DNA of 64,000 nucleotides from Fulvia fulva (GCF_020509005.1 NC_063014.1:3844001-3908000); one strand, 5' to 3'. Counted from the stretch's first letter, positions 23,681-34,976 are shown. Numbers and translations are program-made. Notes: a model not told the origin generated them from the letters alone.

Positions 23681-23695
23681 GCGACCGAAAGGAGT
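23653..23695 (+). promoter_or_regulatory. -1 ribosomal frameshift signal between gag and pol
   Basis: The heptamer GGGAAAA (23653-23659) sits in the gag frame as G GGA AAA, the X XXY YYZ pattern. After a 6-nt spacer, ACTCCT (23666-23671) can pair with AGGAGT (23690-23695). Slipping back one base enters exactly the frame used by pol. The gag UGA lies inside the loop. Confidence 0.7.
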
Positions 23696-26600
23696 TATGC
23701 AACACAGAAAAGGCTCAAGCATCGACTACAGTGTTTCGAACGAAGATTATCGTCAATGGGCATCGGACATATGCCATGATAGATTCCGGAGCGAGCGGGA
23801 ACTTCGCCTCCGAATCATTTGTCAAACGACACGGGCTAGCTACCCGCAGAAAGAAAGAGGGTTATGAATTGATCGCGGTAGACGGATCATCCTTACCCAG
23901 TGTGGAGCGCGAGACGATACCGCTACCACTTGCAATCCAACAGCACCACGAGGAAATTACCCTGGATGTCACTGACATGGCCAGTCATGACATTGTACTC
24001 GGTACACCTTGGTTGAGAAAGCACAACCCAGTAATCGACTGGAGAACAGGAGTACTCAGATTTGAACAATGCGATTGCGTTATCGCTATTGAACCTACGC
24101 AGCGGCAGCGTTCGCTGGTGGATGAGGTAAGACAGCTAAACAGGATACAGCTTGCACCGACCAGAAGGACAGAAGAACCACCTTCGACTGGGATAGACAC
24201 CGACTTGGGGCAGTTGGGTCACGAGATCACCGGAACGGATGGAAGTAACGCACCATCGAAGATGACTGGAAAATCGGAGCCAGACATCCCTCAGGAATAT
24301 CGCAGATGGTCACGACTATTCCGAGAAGAGGAAGGCAAGAACGCCTTACCTAAACACGCACCATGGGATCACAAGATAAACATTCAGCCAGGAAAAGAGC
24401 CTCCATGGGGACCCCTATACCAAATGTCCGAGAAAGAGCTCCAAACCTTACGAGAATGGCTGAAGGAGAAGCTGGCCAAAGGATGGATACGACGATCCAC
24501 CTCGAGCGCAGGAACTCCATGCATGTTCGTTCCAAAACCGAACGGGAAACTACGACTCGTACAAGACTACCGAAAGTTGAACGAGATCACAATCAAGAAC
24601 CGATATCCGCTACCCAACATCGAAGAAGCACAAGACAGATTAACCGGATCGGACTGGTACACGAAGATTGACCTACGAGATGCCTTCTACGCGATACGAA
24701 TGGCAGCTGGAGAAGAATGGAAAACCGCCTTCAGAACAAGATATGGACTCTACGAGTTCTTGGTCATGCCTATGGGACTGACCAACGCACCCGCATCCTG
24801 CCAGGACCTTGTCAACGAAACGCTTAGAGACCTGCTCGACGTGTGCGTCATTGCGTACATGGACGATATACTGGTCTACACAAAAGGATCCCTCCAGGAG
24901 CACACCAAGCAAGTTCAGGACGTCTTCGAACGACTCACCAGAGCCGGGTTCAAGACGGCACCCGAGAAATGCGAGTTCCACAAGAAGCAAGTCAAGTTTT
25001 TAGGCTTCATCATCAGCACAACAGGAATCACCATCGATCCTGCGAAAACACAGTCAATCAGAGAATGGCCAGAACCAAAGACAGTCAAGGAAGTACAATC
25101 GTTCCTTGGACTCGCCAACTACAACCGGAAATTCATCAAGGACTACTCAAAGACAGCAACACCAATGACGATGCTTACAAGAAAAGACGTCAGCTGGAAA
25201 TGGGGAAAGGAACAACATGAAGCGTTCACGAAACTCAAGGAACAATGCGCTTCAGCCCCAACGCTTCGACTATTCGATGGTAGTAAGGAAGTCCACATCG
25301 AGACCGACGCGTCCGATATGGCAATAGGCGCATGTCTTACACAGACACACGAGGGGAAACGACACCCAGTGGCCTATTATTCCCGAAAAATGACCACAGC
25401 GGAACAGAACTACGACATCCATGACAAAGAGCTTCTAGCCATTGTTGCTGCCATGCAACATTGGAGAGTGTACGTCGAGGGCCCACCGAAGTTAACGATT
25501 CTTTCAGACCACAAGAATCTTACGTACTTCACGACGACGAAAGAACTTACCCGAAGACAAGCCCGCTGGTCGGAGCTGCTAGGACAGTACAAGTTTGAAA
25601 TCAAATACACTCCAGGAACAGAGAATGGCCGCGCAGACGCGTTGAGCCGACGAAGCGACTACATGGAAGGAAAAGAACCAGTGCAACACAAGATACTTAA
25701 GACGAACCCCGATGGAAGTCTTAGTGCCAACACGAAAGAGTTCAACAACATCGTACAGATCCTAGGCGACAAGGAAGAACAGTTCCCTATATCGCAAGGA
25801 AAATACCAAGTACCGAAGGACCGAGAAGAAGAGTGTATACAACAACATCACGACGAGCCAACTTATGGACACCCTGGAACTACGAAGACGGTTGACCTTA
25901 TACAACGTAGCTTCTCATTCCCACAAATGAGACAAAAAGTATTACGCTACATTAAGCAATGCGTACACTGCCAACAAAACAAAGCTGCGAGACACGCCAA
26001 GTACGGTCACCTACAGTTCAGGACACCACCGACGAAACCATGGGACGAAGTTACAATGGACTTTATTACAAAGCTCCCATTGTCGAAAGACCAAGTCACG
26101 AAACAAACGTACGACATGATACTGGTCATGGTCGACAGACTCACAAAATATGCACACTTCATTCCTGCATCGGAGACATATACAGCAGAGCAGCTCGGAT
26201 ACCTCGTACTAGACAGATTGATCCGATACCACGGATTCCCGGAAACATTCATCACGGACAGAGATAAGCTCTTCACGTCCAACTACTGGAAAACACTTAT
26301 GGGAACGATCGGGATCAAGCACAAGTTGTCAACAGCATATCATCCAGAGACCGATGGACAAACAGAAAGAACGAACCAAACGCTGGAACAATACCTAAGA
26401 CACTACATTAACTACGCACAAGACAACTGGGTTTCACTACTGCCAGTGGCGCAGATTGCACTAAACAACCACAAATCAGAGACAACTTCAACGACGCCAT
26501 TCTATGCGAACTTTGGCAAAGATCCTAACCTGTTCGGAACACCTGGATCTCACCCACAAGCCGAGAGAGCAATCGTGACGACGGAGACTCTCAAGGAGGT

Positions 26601-27165
26601 GCACAAAGAAGCACGCAAAGCGATCGAAGATGCACAACAAAAATTATCTCAGCAACGGCAAAACCAAAGAAAAATGGCACCTCTACTAAAAAAGGGGGAT
26701 AAGGTCTATCTCCTCACAAAAAACCTGAGAACGAGAAGACAGACCAAGAAGCTGGATCATGTTAAGGTCGGACCATTTTTCATCGATAAAGTCGTAGGAC
26801 CAGTCAACTACCGGTTACGACTACCACCTGACGCCAAAATCCATCCAGTCTTCCACATCTCCAAGCTGGAACCCGCAGACGCCAAAACACCTTGCCAAGA
26901 AAGCTTCCATTTCGAGCCGGAAGCAGAAGACGAATTCGAAGTCGAAAGAATCCTAGACAAGAAGGGTCAGAAATACCTTGTCAAATGGAAAGGATACGAC
27001 GAATCAGAAAATACCTGGGAGCCAGAAGAAAACCTCACGAACTGCTGCCAGCTCCTGCGACACTTCCGCCAGGATCAACAAATAAAGAAGGATCGAACCG
27101 GAGGGTCCCAGAGACGCCAGCAAAGAAATCTGAGGAATCCAGGGACGGGTCGTTTGCCCAAGTAA
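23659..27165 (+). CDS. pol: Chromo-1 Pol (protease-RT-RNase H-integrase-chromodomain)
   Basis: The open frame extends back to 23362, but sequence before the slippery site overlaps gag and is not Pol-like. Translation by -1 frameshift from 23659 gives about 1,168 residues. The protease has DSGA at 23780-23792. RT has NRYPLPNI and a YMDD active site at 24856-24867. RNase H has [10 protein letters not shown] near 25301. Integrase starts with its HHCC finger ([12 protein letters not shown], about 25845-25980). Its catalytic D, D and E lie in [14 protein letters not shown] and GQTERTNQ at about 26056, 26256 and 26357. The GPF/Y module (KVGPFFIDK) is near 26764, and a chromodomain ([22 protein letters not shown]) covers 26935-27060. 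Chromodomains of this type bind methylated H3K9 and steer insertion to heterochromatin. All catalytic motifs are intact. The last 131 bp overlap the antisense frame. Confidence 0.94.
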   Translation, partial: RIDSSGMSDRKELCNTEKAQASTTVFRTKIIVNGHRTYAMIDSGASGNFASESFVKRHGLATRRKKEGYELIAVDGSSLPSVERETIPLPLAIQQHHEEITLDVTDMASHDIVLGTPWLRKHNPVIDWRTGVLRFEQCDCVIAIEPTQRQRSLVDEVRQLNRIQLAPTRRTEEPPSTGIDTDLGQLGHEITGTDGSNAPSKMTGKSEPDIPQEYRRWSRLFREEEGKNALPKHAPWDHKINIQPGKEPPWGPLYQMSEKELQTLREWLKEKLAKGWIRRSTSSAGTPCMFVPKPNGKLRLVQDYRKLNEITIKNRYPLPNIEEAQDRLTGSDWYTKIDLRDAFYAIRMAAGEEWKTAFRTRYGLYEFLVMPMGLTNAPASCQDLVNETLRDLLDVCVIAYMDDILVYTKGSLQEHTKQVQDVFERLTRAGFKTAPEKCEFHKKQVKFLGFIISTTGITIDPAKTQSIREWPEPKTVKEVQSFLGLANYNRKFIKDYSKTATPMTMLTRKDVSWKWGKEQHEAFTKLKEQCASAPTLRLFDGSKEVHIETDASDMAIGACLTQTHEGKRHPVAYYSRKMTTAEQNYDIHDKELLAIVAAMQHWRVYVEGPPKLTILSDHKNLTYFTTTKELTRRQARWSELLGQYKFEIKYTPGTENGRADALSRRSDYMEGKEPVQHKILKTNPDGSLSANTKEFNNIVQILGDKEEQFPISQGKYQVPKDREEECIQQHHDEPTYGHPGTTKTVDLIQRSFSFPQMRQKVLRYIKQCVHCQQNKAARHAKYGHLQFRTPPTKPWDEVTMDFITKLPLSKDQVTKQTYDMILVMVDRLTKYAHFIPASETYTAEQLGYLVLDRLIRYHGFPETFITDRDKLFTSNYWKTLMGTIGIKHKLSTAYHPETDGQTERTNQTLEQYLRHYINYAQDNWVSLLPVAQIALNNHKSETTSTTPFYANFGKDPNLFGTPGSHPQAERAIVTTETLKEVHKEARKAIEDAQQKLSQQRQNQRKMAPLLKKGDKVYLLTKNLRTRRQTKKLDHVKVGPFFIDKVVGPVNYRLRLPPDAKIHPVFHISKLEPADAKTPCQESFHFEPEAEDEFEVERILDKKGQKYLVKWKGYDESENTWEPEENLTNCCQLLRHFRQDQQIKKDRTGGSQRRQQRNLRNPGTGRLPK

Positions 27166-27679
27166 ATGGAGACAAAGCAAGCTCGGGACCCAGGGAAGCT
27201 ACCCCCTCCGGAAGAGATGATAACGAGCGCTCCTCAGCCTCCGCCTCCAGAGCGTTGGCCTCCGCAACCGACACTGCATTATCCGCACGACGATCCAACA
27301 GCTCCAGCTGTTTCGCCAGCCGCTCCTCCTTCGCTAAAGCCGTTGATGTGGCCTCGCGAGCCCGCGCGACGATCTCGCGCTCCCGATCCATCGCAGCGGC
27401 AGAAGCCAGACGCGCATCTTGAATTTGGGACAGCAGCTTTGCGCGCTCCTTGCTCAACCTCTCCCATTCCGACGCAGTGATCTTAATGTCACAACCCTTC
27501 AACCCGTGGATGTTGCACTCGCTGCAGCGACCTGATCTTACGTGCACCTTGCACACCCGACCTAGACGACGACAATTCGAGCATGCCCGAGGCATGATTT
27601 CGCCGTTCGCGCGAATAAAAATTCCAAGACGCTTGCGATCGTCGGAGGAAGAGCGTTTTGAAGAGGACGCCTTTGGCAT
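27035..27679 (-). CDS. Antisense Zn2Cys6-like coiled-coil protein inside Chromo-1
   Basis: A 214-residue frame runs on the strand opposite pol, from between pol and the 3' LTR back into the last 131 bp of pol. The ATG at 27679 is chosen because [12 protein letters not shown] begins a coherent basic N-terminus. The frame is open 54 codons further upstream, into the 3' LTR, but without a convincing start. Cysteines at 33, 36, 43, 52, 55 and 63 are spaced CX2CX6CX8CX2CX7C, which fits the fungal Zn(II)2Cys6 consensus. A predicted coiled coil (about residues 70-152, rich in Ala/Glu/Arg/Leu) follows, then a Phe/Asp/Ser-rich tail. This layout resembles a DNA-binding, dimerising regulator. No transcript evidence is available and the function is unknown. 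It would be driven from the 3' LTR side and yield RNA antisense to pol. Confidence 0.6.
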   Translation of the reverse strand: MPKASSSKRSSSDDRKRLGIFIRANGEIMPRACSNCRRLGRVCKVHVRSGRCSECNIHGLKGCDIKITASEWERLSKERAKLLSQIQDARLASAAAMDREREIVARAREATSTALAKEERLAKQLELLDRRADNAVSVAEANALEAEAEERSLSSLPEGVASLGPELALSPFTWANDPSLDSSDFFAGVSGTLRFDPSLFVDPGGSVAGAGSSS

Positions 27680-27775
27680 GGCGAAGGAGAAGAAACGGTC
27701 ATAACGACCTACGAATAGAAGGGACCCCGCAAGCTTATGATTAGCTCGGGACGAGCTAGACTGGAAGGGGGATGG

Positions 27776-28200
27776 TGTTACGGATCGAGTCGTCTGGACC
27801 CTACGAGCCAACCGATTTCGGATCACGTGGTGCCGAGCCAACTAGTGGGCACTCCCGCTGCAGCTCGCTCGCAGCGATTTCTACGCTCGGTACGCCTTCT
27901 AGAGAAAGCACAGAAATGATGGAAAGCAAAGAAAGCAATACCCCTGGGCATAAGGGGATCTCCTTTGTATTTAGGAACGCTGAGAATCCCTTATGGCTTC
28001 GAGGCGTTCAACTCACTGTTTAATATCACTGTTTGGAATACACCACAACACAACCTCTGCCTCACTGCTACTTGATCTCTGCGAGACAAGACAGCTACTG
28101 CTTCATCACCCTCCCTCAACTTCCCATCGGCCCGAGAACAAACCCGATTGAGCTTGGTCTTCTGATCTTGTGATATCATTAGGTTATACCAAACCTAACA
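27776..28200 (+). repeat. Chromo-1 3' LTR
   Basis: This is the partner of the 5' LTR. It is immediately preceded by a purine-rich polypurine tract candidate, GGAAGGGGGATGG, at 27763-27775. Confidence 0.93.
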
Positions 28201-28205
28201 CTAAG

Positions 28206-31200
28206 TACCTATACTACGTAGGACCGTATTAGGGGAAACAATACCTACGGGAGGAATCGAGGTGCGCGTACTACGGCCGTAAACACCCGGTATACTCGAA
28301 CTAATGCCCTATAAGGATAGTAGCGTAAGAAAAGGCCCGCTAGGCTAGGGTAATAACTCCGGCGAGGTACTCTATACTAACGCTCGGTAATTCCTAGTAT
28401 AGAGGATTCGAGGCCGTAAAGAGGAAAAGGATAGACGAAGCGATACAAAATATATAGTAGAGTACTTACCCGCCGCCGGGACGCCTAAAGGGGCTATAGA
28501 GGGCGGCAAATAAAGCTAGATAGATACGAATCTTCGGGTACCCCTAAACGACCGAACGCTAACTAACCTAATAGGATAGCGCGATAAACAAAGGAGCTAT
28601 ATAGCTAACGAGCACCCTAATAGACCTTATCCTAGCTAGTCCGTAATACTAATATAAGCTAACCTTACTATTATATAGTATAACGTTAACAAAAGTAAGG
28701 ATAAGGTTTAACTCTACTTCCTCTAGGAACTCGACGACTAAAGGTATTATATCGTAGCGATATAAGAGCTATAGCTAAACCTATATACTCGAAGACCTAC
28801 TACCTATACCGACCTACGGTACTATATAGCTATCGAGGGAGGCATAGGCTATACCCTAAGGACATATATATACGTTAGTATAGTATTACGTCCGGACGCC
28901 TAGAAGGTAATCTCGTACCCGGAAGGGAGTTAAGGAGACATTACGACTATCTAAATCACTACGAGTCAAGGACCTATCTAGATATATAACGTCTATAACC
29001 CTCCTCCTTAGGGAAGAACGAGTAGAGACCTCGGTACGCTAGTACGACTTAACTAGGTACTCGACTAAGGGGACATAAACTATATCCTCCTAGGCGACTT
29101 TAACCTCTACTACCTAACGTAGGGTCTAGAATTCACCCCCCCTTACGTATATCTATATAGTAAGCTTCTAGAGATCACGGAAAGTAGGGATATAGAGCTC
29201 GTAACCCTAAAGGGTATAGAGACGTAGAAGGTGAGAATAAGCGCGAGTACTATCGACCTATACTTTCTATCGAGGGACGTAGTAATAAGGCTAGTAGAGT
29301 ATAGACCTAACCTTACCCTAGAGGTAGGGTTAGACTATATCCCTATCTAGATAACGATAGCGACGGGAATAGAAGAGGAGCTTCGGGGTAAAAAGCGCCT
29401 TAACTAGAAAAAAGCTCCCTAGGAGGAGATCCGGAATCTACTTAATTAGTACCTAAATAACACTAGTATCGGGAAGACGGAAGCCGAGCTTAATAGTACG
29501 GTAGAATAGATAATAACGACGATATAGTAGGCGGCCGAGGAATATATACTAGAACTAAGGCCCTCGAAGTACTAGAAGCCCTTCTAGACCCTAGAGTACT
29601 TAGCTAAAGTTAAGGACGTAAGGAAGGTAAGGCGAAAATAGACGAAGGAGTAAAGCTAAGAAGCGTAGGACGAGTACTAGGAAGCAAGTTAGGTAAAGAA
29701 GGCCTAAATACGACGAGATAAGCGATAAGACTAGAGGGTAACTATAGGTCTTATAATAGAGAACCCGGGGTAGATATAGCGGCTTATAAAGTAGGCAAGG
29801 GCCGGAGACGGGGACAGGACACTACACTTCCCCCTAATCTAGGATACGATAGGCATAATATAGATAACGCCGGAAGGGAAGGCGAAGGCGTTTGCCGACC
29901 ACTTCTTTACGATATAGTTAACGGCCGACCTAACGGATATAGAGGGAACGATCTGCCCGGAGCTACTCGATATATACTAGATAGTAGGCGAGGAGGAGAT
30001 AAAGGAGATTATGGGAAAGCTAAAGGGCCGTAAGGCCCCGGGACCCGACGGTATCCTAAACCTCCTCCTTAAAGAATATTAAGAAGAAGTCGCCCTACAC
30101 CTCGCCGAACTATTTACGGCTTACCTACGTAAGGGGTACTACTTACGGCCATTTAGGCGGTCCCTTATAGTCGTCCTAAAGAAGCTATAGAAGGAAGACT
30201 ATATAAAGCTAAAGTCCTATAGGCCGATCGTACTCCTAAATATATTTAGAAAGATACTAGAGAAGGTCGTAGTAAGAAGAATTATATAGCTCGTCGAGGA
30301 TAACAACCTACTCCTAGAGACATAGATAGGTAGTAGGAGCAAACGATCTACCCTAACGGCTATAGAGCTCGTTACCGAACAGATTTATACTCTCTAGTAC
30401 TATAGACGGAACAGGGTTATATTACTATTATCTCTCGACATCTTAGGGGCATTTGATAACGTCTCCTACGAGCGACTCCTCTATATCCTACGGTAAAAAG
30501 GAATCCCGCGGTAGGTAATAAGTTTCGTAAACTCCTTCCTTAAGGAGAGAATAACGTAGATTGTCCTTAGGAAGTATAAGAAGGGCAACCTTATATATAT
30601 AGAGTACGGGATCCCCTAATACTATCCCCGATCCTCTTCTTAATCTTTATAGCGGACCTAATCCTACTACTTACCTTACTATAAACGTCGGCCTCGGGGT
30701 TCGTCGACGATATAAACATCCTAGCCTAGTTAACGACGACCGAAGAAAACTACCGGCTACTTATAGAAAGACACGAGGTATACGAGGAATAGGCACGTCG
30801 ACACGGCGCCCTTTTCGCCCCGGAAAAGTACTAGCTTATCCACTTTAGTAAGGTAAGAACCTACTATAATATATAAGTAACGGTAACTATCTAGGGTTAC
30901 GTAACGAAGCCCTCTCCCGAATTACGAGTCCTCGGAATCTAGCTAGACCCTAAGCTTAGCTAGAACCCCTAGATTAGGAAAGCCTAGAATAGAGCCTAGG
31001 TTAACGAGGCTATAATAACTAGACTTATAACGTTAATATAGGGAGCTGCGTTTAATAAGGTAAGGATTATATATAAGACGATCGTAAAACTAGTAATACT
31101 CTACGGGGCCTAGATATAGGGGATAGGAGGAGTAGGCAAACCGATCCCGAAGCGGATAGAGGGACCCCTAAACCGGACGTAGGCCGCAAACCTTAGACGG

Positions 31201-32199
31201 ATACTAGGAGCCTATAAGACAACGCTAACGAGAGTAGCGGAGGTAGAGATAGGGTCCCCCCGATTAAACATTATATTTAGGGAATGAGGATCTAATACGC
31301 TAGGAAGACGGCGGATTATCTAGTATAATAAGCTATTCGGGACTCTACGGAGAAGATCGATAGGAGGTACGACCGACTACCTAGCCTTAGGGTACGTTAA
31401 AGCTAAAAGTAAGACGACCTACGTACGTTTGAAGTCGTTAAGCGATCCTAGGAGTGGCTAGAGAGGAAGGAGGAGGAGGAAAAGGCACGGAGGAAAAAGG
31501 GTAATAAGGTAAAGACGTAAAGCCTCGTAGAGTAGGTAGCGGGCTACCTTTAGGAATAGGAATAGAAAGAGAATCCCCTACTAAATCGAGGACCCCTAGC
31601 CTTACGCCCCTTCTAGAGACATAACTACCTACTCTACCGTGACCTAATAAGGGCCGAAGTAAGTATCGCGATATAGATTAGGTCCGAAAATATCGGGTTA
31701 AGGGCCTACCTATATAGAAGGAAAGTCCCGGACGTATATAGCCTAGTATACTAGTATAACTACCCGTTATAGAACCCGGAGTATATAATACTACGGTGCC
31801 CGTAATAGGTAGAAGGACGAGGCTAGTAGAGAGCTAAGGTAGTAAGACGCGACTACTAGTTAATCGTAACGGACAAGTAAGACGTAAAACGGATAGTATA
31901 GTAGATACTATAGTAGGGCTTTCTTAAACAGTTCGCGCTAGCTAGCAAGACGGAGGAGTAGTTAGAGAAGAGGCGGGAGGTTTAGGGGGCGTAGATAGGG
32001 TAGTTATTAGGGTAGGCCTATAACACTAGTATACCCTTAATAAGAAAAACACGAAAGAAGGTAAGGTTAAGAACGTATAGGAGAGGAGAGGGGGTTTTTA
32101 CTCTATAATACGAGTTTCCCCTTTATAACTAGAAGTAGGTAGTATAGCTATATAGACTAATAGGCTCTATAACAGTATAATAAACAATATATATATACA
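28206..32199 (+). mobile_element. LINE-B, main segment (end of ORF1, ORF2, 3' UTR), RIP-saturated
   Basis: It continues the ORF1 frame cut at 21238, with further decayed zinc knuckles near 28210-28300. ORF2 starts near 28655. An APE-type endonuclease follows (TIIxYNVNKSKDKVQ, VAIQE, then LLGDFNLYYP near 29090-29115). RT begins with RKAPGPDGILN at about 30030-30062, then SYRPIVLLN, LLSLDILGAFDNVSY at about 30425-30470, the GIP motif at about 30610 and FVDDINILA at about 30697-30725. The C-terminal part has RAEVSIAIQIRS. Small deletions near 30617 shift the frame in addition to many RIP stops. The 3' end is an AT repeat near 32190-32199. It is dead. Confidence 0.87.
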
Positions 32200-32892
32200 C
32201 GCTAGCCTTCTAAAGCCTAGATAGCTTAAGCGTAAGCTACCGCTTATATAGTATATCGTCTAGACTATACTAATCCTTAAGAGCCTAGTATCTCGCTCTA
32301 AGGGTATTCTAGCCGTATATTAGCTCTGACCCTAGCTCTACCGTTATACGGATAAGGTACGTAATAAGCTTTAATCGCGTAGTAGTAAAGATATCGTATA
32401 TTCGTTACCTTTAGTCTACGTCTATTTGTCGTAGCTTAATAAGCTCTCTATCTATAGTAGTAGCTTCTAATACTATATATTCTACTTAGATATCCTTAAA
32501 TAATGTATAAACGGGCTCTTTTAGCTCGACTATCTCTTAATAGAGATCTAGGTACTTCTAGACATTTAGAGACTCGGCGTAGAGCTCTAGCTAATAGTTA
32601 AACTTATCGTATTAGTTATAGCTCTTTAGAACTACGGTACTCTAGAGTAGAGTACTAGTAGTTACCGCGGTCTCGGTAGTAGCTATAACTACGAATAGGT
32701 TAGAGGCTAGTAAAAGTTATACGCGGGTTTACTAGGCCTAGGGGGTACTACGATACTAGCTATAGTAGTAGTATTATAACGATATAAACTCTACTTTAGG
32801 GCTTCCTTATCGTAGCGAATATTAGTAAGCCCTAATCGGGCTTATAACTATTACGTTATCTATATAAGAAGTTATTATACGGGCTTATATAG
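32200..32892 (-). pseudogene. RIPed coding-like segment left of the gene island, unknown
   Basis: A minus-strand frame from about 32640 to 32260 stays coherent apart from RIP-type stops. It reads as a helical, charged protein, with segments such as FNYQLELYAESLNVQKYL and ELIKLRQIDVDQR. I do not recognise the family. It may be the gag or accessory part of an element not otherwise present here. The remaining sequence up to 32892 shows no clear frame. Confidence 0.3.
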
Positions 32893-33270
32893 GGTGTTTC
32901 AAAAGCAGAGTGTGTATTGTATATGTCTATCTAGAACAGACAAGTGTTGCTCTTGAAGAGGCTGTAGGTGACTAATCAGTCACCTGATTCTTAGTGTACG
33001 TGGCCTCAAGTTTTGATGATCGGCTGTTGCCCATGTACACGCTCTGATGGCGACAGTTATAGTATCGTAATCGGAGAGAGCAAGCTACTACTACATTAGC
33101 TATTTAGCGCGCTTTACCTTCAGACCCTCGTAGGCTCGGTTTTTTTAGCTTGCTAATGAACAACAACCGAGTGCCTGCAGCGGTCTGATGTTGGAGATAG
33201 CTTATCAAGAGAAGTGACAACAGAGTACGACAAACGCTGGTCTCGTCACCGTCCGGCAAAGACGTGGCTA
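32893..33270. other. Un-RIPed upstream region of the secreted-protein gene
   Basis: CA and TG reappear abruptly at about 32893. No frame is supported. A perfect hairpin lies at 32966-32985 (arms AGGTGACT and AGTCACCT, loop AATC). The stretch probably contains the promoter of the gene at 33400. Confidence 0.45.
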
Positions 33271-33273
33271 TTC

Positions 33274-33279
33274 TATAAA
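33274..33279 (+). promoter_or_regulatory. TATA box candidate for the secreted-protein gene
   Basis: TATAAA in the context TTCTATAAAGG lies 121 bp upstream of the ATG, with a pyrimidine- and C-rich 5' leader between. The position is plausible for a fungal promoter. Confidence 0.45.
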
Positions 33280-33399
33280 GGCTGTGCTGGAGATTGCGTT
33301 CCTACGGCTACCATCAGCCCCGATCAGCACCCTCGACATCCCACAGCTACCCTCAATCGACACTTCCTCTCCGACGGCCAGAATCCCCCCGCAACGAAC

Positions 33400-34021
33400 A
33401 TGAAGCTCTCCGTCGCAGCCACCAGCTTCCTTGCTGGCCTAGCCGCCGCGGCACCATCATACCGTGCTCTAGACGCGTACGAAGAGAAGGCTCTGGAGAA
33501 GCGTCAGCTCGAAGCCCTCTCCATCGCCATCATCGCCGGAGCAATTTCAGGTGTTGTGTCCGCCTCAGCCTCCTTTGCTATCCAAAAAATCGCATCGATA
33601 TCCAGCAATGTTGCAGACTGGGACGACGTGAGTCTGAGCTATAGAGCCACCACGCTGCCGATGCTGACCACCGTGTAGGCCCGGGAGGAGTTCACACAAA
33701 CCACCGTGGAGGAGATGATTAAGTCAGCGAAAAGCAACGAAGCTGCGATCTGTTGCAATGTGGGCTACTCGGTGTCGGACCAGTCCAAAATACGGGGGCT
33801 CACGAGTCTGAATCTGATATCAGGGCCTCTGAAGACTGATTATGATTGTTTCTTTTATTCGGGCCCTGGCACCTTCCAGCTTGAAGGCAATGGCGGTTTC
33901 ATCAACGTGAGTCCAGATCCTTGGAGGGCGCCAATTGAACGAAGACCAACTTATTGCTCTATAGATTGCCATCCAGGATGGACCTTGCAAGTACAACTCG
34001 GGCACGCTCACTTGCCCGTAA
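33400..34021 (+). CDS. Small secreted, effector-like protein (three exons, 170 aa)
   Basis: Exons are 33400-33627, 33679-33906 and 33965-34021, all in phase 0. Intron 1 (33628-33678, 51 bp) is GTGAGT..TAG with branch site CTGAC at 33664. Intron 2 (33907-33964, 58 bp) is GTGAGT..TAG with a weaker branch site. The ATG in ACGAACATGA gives a signal peptide (residues 1-18 or so, MKLSVAATSFLAGLAAAA). A short propeptide follows, ending in a Kex2-type Lys-Arg at 34-35, then an Ala/Gly/Ile-rich hydrophobic segment (about 39-61). The mature domain carries WDDAREEFT near 74-82, AAICCNVGYSVSD, TDYDC, EGNGGFIN and a CKYNSGTLTC ending. Cysteines are at 101, 102, 133, 160 and 169. The pattern resembles a small-secreted-protein family of ascomycetes that I recall as DUF7888; this is unverified. 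It is the only host-type gene in the window, it is not RIPed, and it is surrounded by dead transposons. Confidence 0.75.
33628..33678 (+). other. Intron 1 of the secreted-protein gene
   Basis: This 51-bp intron has donor GTGAGT, branch site CTGAC at 33664-33668 and acceptor GTAG. Removing it restores a frame through conserved-looking Cys residues. Leaving it in gives a stop at its end. Confidence 0.75.
33907..33964 (+). other. Intron 2 of the secreted-protein gene
   Basis: This 58-bp intron has donor GTGAGT and acceptor ATAG. Splicing yields a short final exon with two Cys and a stop after TCP. Reading through would add 34 residues of low-likelihood sequence instead. Confidence 0.65.
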
Positions 34022-34969
34022 GCCATGGCCATACAGGGGCACTGTATCAATGTTGTGGAGGGCGTTAGGGAAGCACGATATCATTTAGTACAAGATTCTA
34101 GTAGGGTAAACGAGTGTTGCACTGAAGTGGTGCCTGCCATGAACCATCACTTCTCTCGTTGTTCCTCGACTGGCTCATGCACCGTCACTTTCTGCTATGC
34201 ACCGACACTAATTGCTTTCTCGATCAGCGAGGAGTAGGCATGACGTCAGGCTACCATGCAGCGCACATGTCTGATGTCTCACATGTACACTAGTTGGGCG
34301 CGGCCGTGGTGGATCGAGCTACAGCCTCATCCCTTTGCAGCCCTGTCGGTGGTTAAGAGTCTCGTTGCACCGGACGGGTAAGGCCCGTGATGGATCAAAG
34401 ACCGGGGGAAAGCAAGGGTTGCAGCCAATCTGATGTTGTGCTTGATCTCGTACACTAACGGGAACTGTTTGGCGGTGAGTCTTCAAAGGGAGGGACAGCG
34501 ACCTTACTGGGCCCCGGCATGCACGGCTATCATAGCCGATCATCCAATCGCGTAAATGTCGATTCGTCTTCGATGTAGCTCATTCAATATCAATGCTTTA
34601 GGCTGTGGTATTCTCGTGCTACGGGCCTGTGTAATCCACTCAATCATGACAGTCGATGCGCACTCGAGATACTCAATTTCAATGCGACGGACGTTGACGC
34701 AAAACAATAGTTGCATCGTCGTCGCCGGGTCCGTCCAATATCGGCAAGATATGGCTATTGTGGCAAGTAGTCTGAGCCGTGAGCGCCAGTCACCGGCCAC
34801 GCCGACACGGCTGTAATGGATTGGGGCCAGCGGCCATAAAGTCTCAGACGGTACTAGGTACATGTAAGCAATGCGCTGACCACAGCGCGCGAATTAGTGA
34901 GACTATTGCGTCTGTCCTTGATCCATGTGACCAAATATCCACTACTGCTCCACACCGGCGCTGACAACC
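34022..34969. other. Un-RIPed downstream region, no gene supported
   Basis: Dinucleotide content is normal. Several short frames occur on both strands, but none has codon structure, splice logic or recognisable motifs. The first part is probably the 3' UTR of the secreted-protein gene. Confidence 0.5.
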
Positions 34970-34976
34970 GCCAGCC

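Larger units (their letters stand above)
21239..28200 (+). mobile_element. Chromo-1: young, un-RIPed chromodomain Ty3/gypsy retrotransposon
   Basis: The element is 6962 bp with 425-bp LTRs (21239-21663, 27776-28200) that look identical by eye. It is flanked by the 5-bp target duplication CTAAG (21234-21238, 28201-28205). It encodes gag, then pol in the -1 frame, with protease, RT, RNase H, integrase, a GPF/Y module and a chromodomain. This places it with fungal chromoviruses of the Tf1/sushi-Maggy-Cft-1 type. An antisense frame lies between pol and the 3' LTR. No RIP signature was seen and all frames are open, so it is plausibly still active or recently so. It interrupts LINE-B ORF1. Confidence 0.96.

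Noticed and set aside
33214..33678. A longer frame (154 residues) starting upstream of the secreted-protein ATG
   Set aside because: It begins at GTG, lacks a signal peptide at its own N-terminus and reads through intron 1 to a stop. The internal ATG at 33400 has a good context and a signal peptide directly after it.
33706..34068. A 120-residue frame as a separate gene
   Set aside because: It is exon 2 of the secreted-protein gene plus read-through of intron 2. Splicing at GTGAGT..ATAG gives a better ending with paired cysteines.
34319..34964. Several 60-107 residue frames on both strands downstream of the secreted-protein gene
   Set aside because: They overlap one another and have no motifs, splice structure or coding bias.
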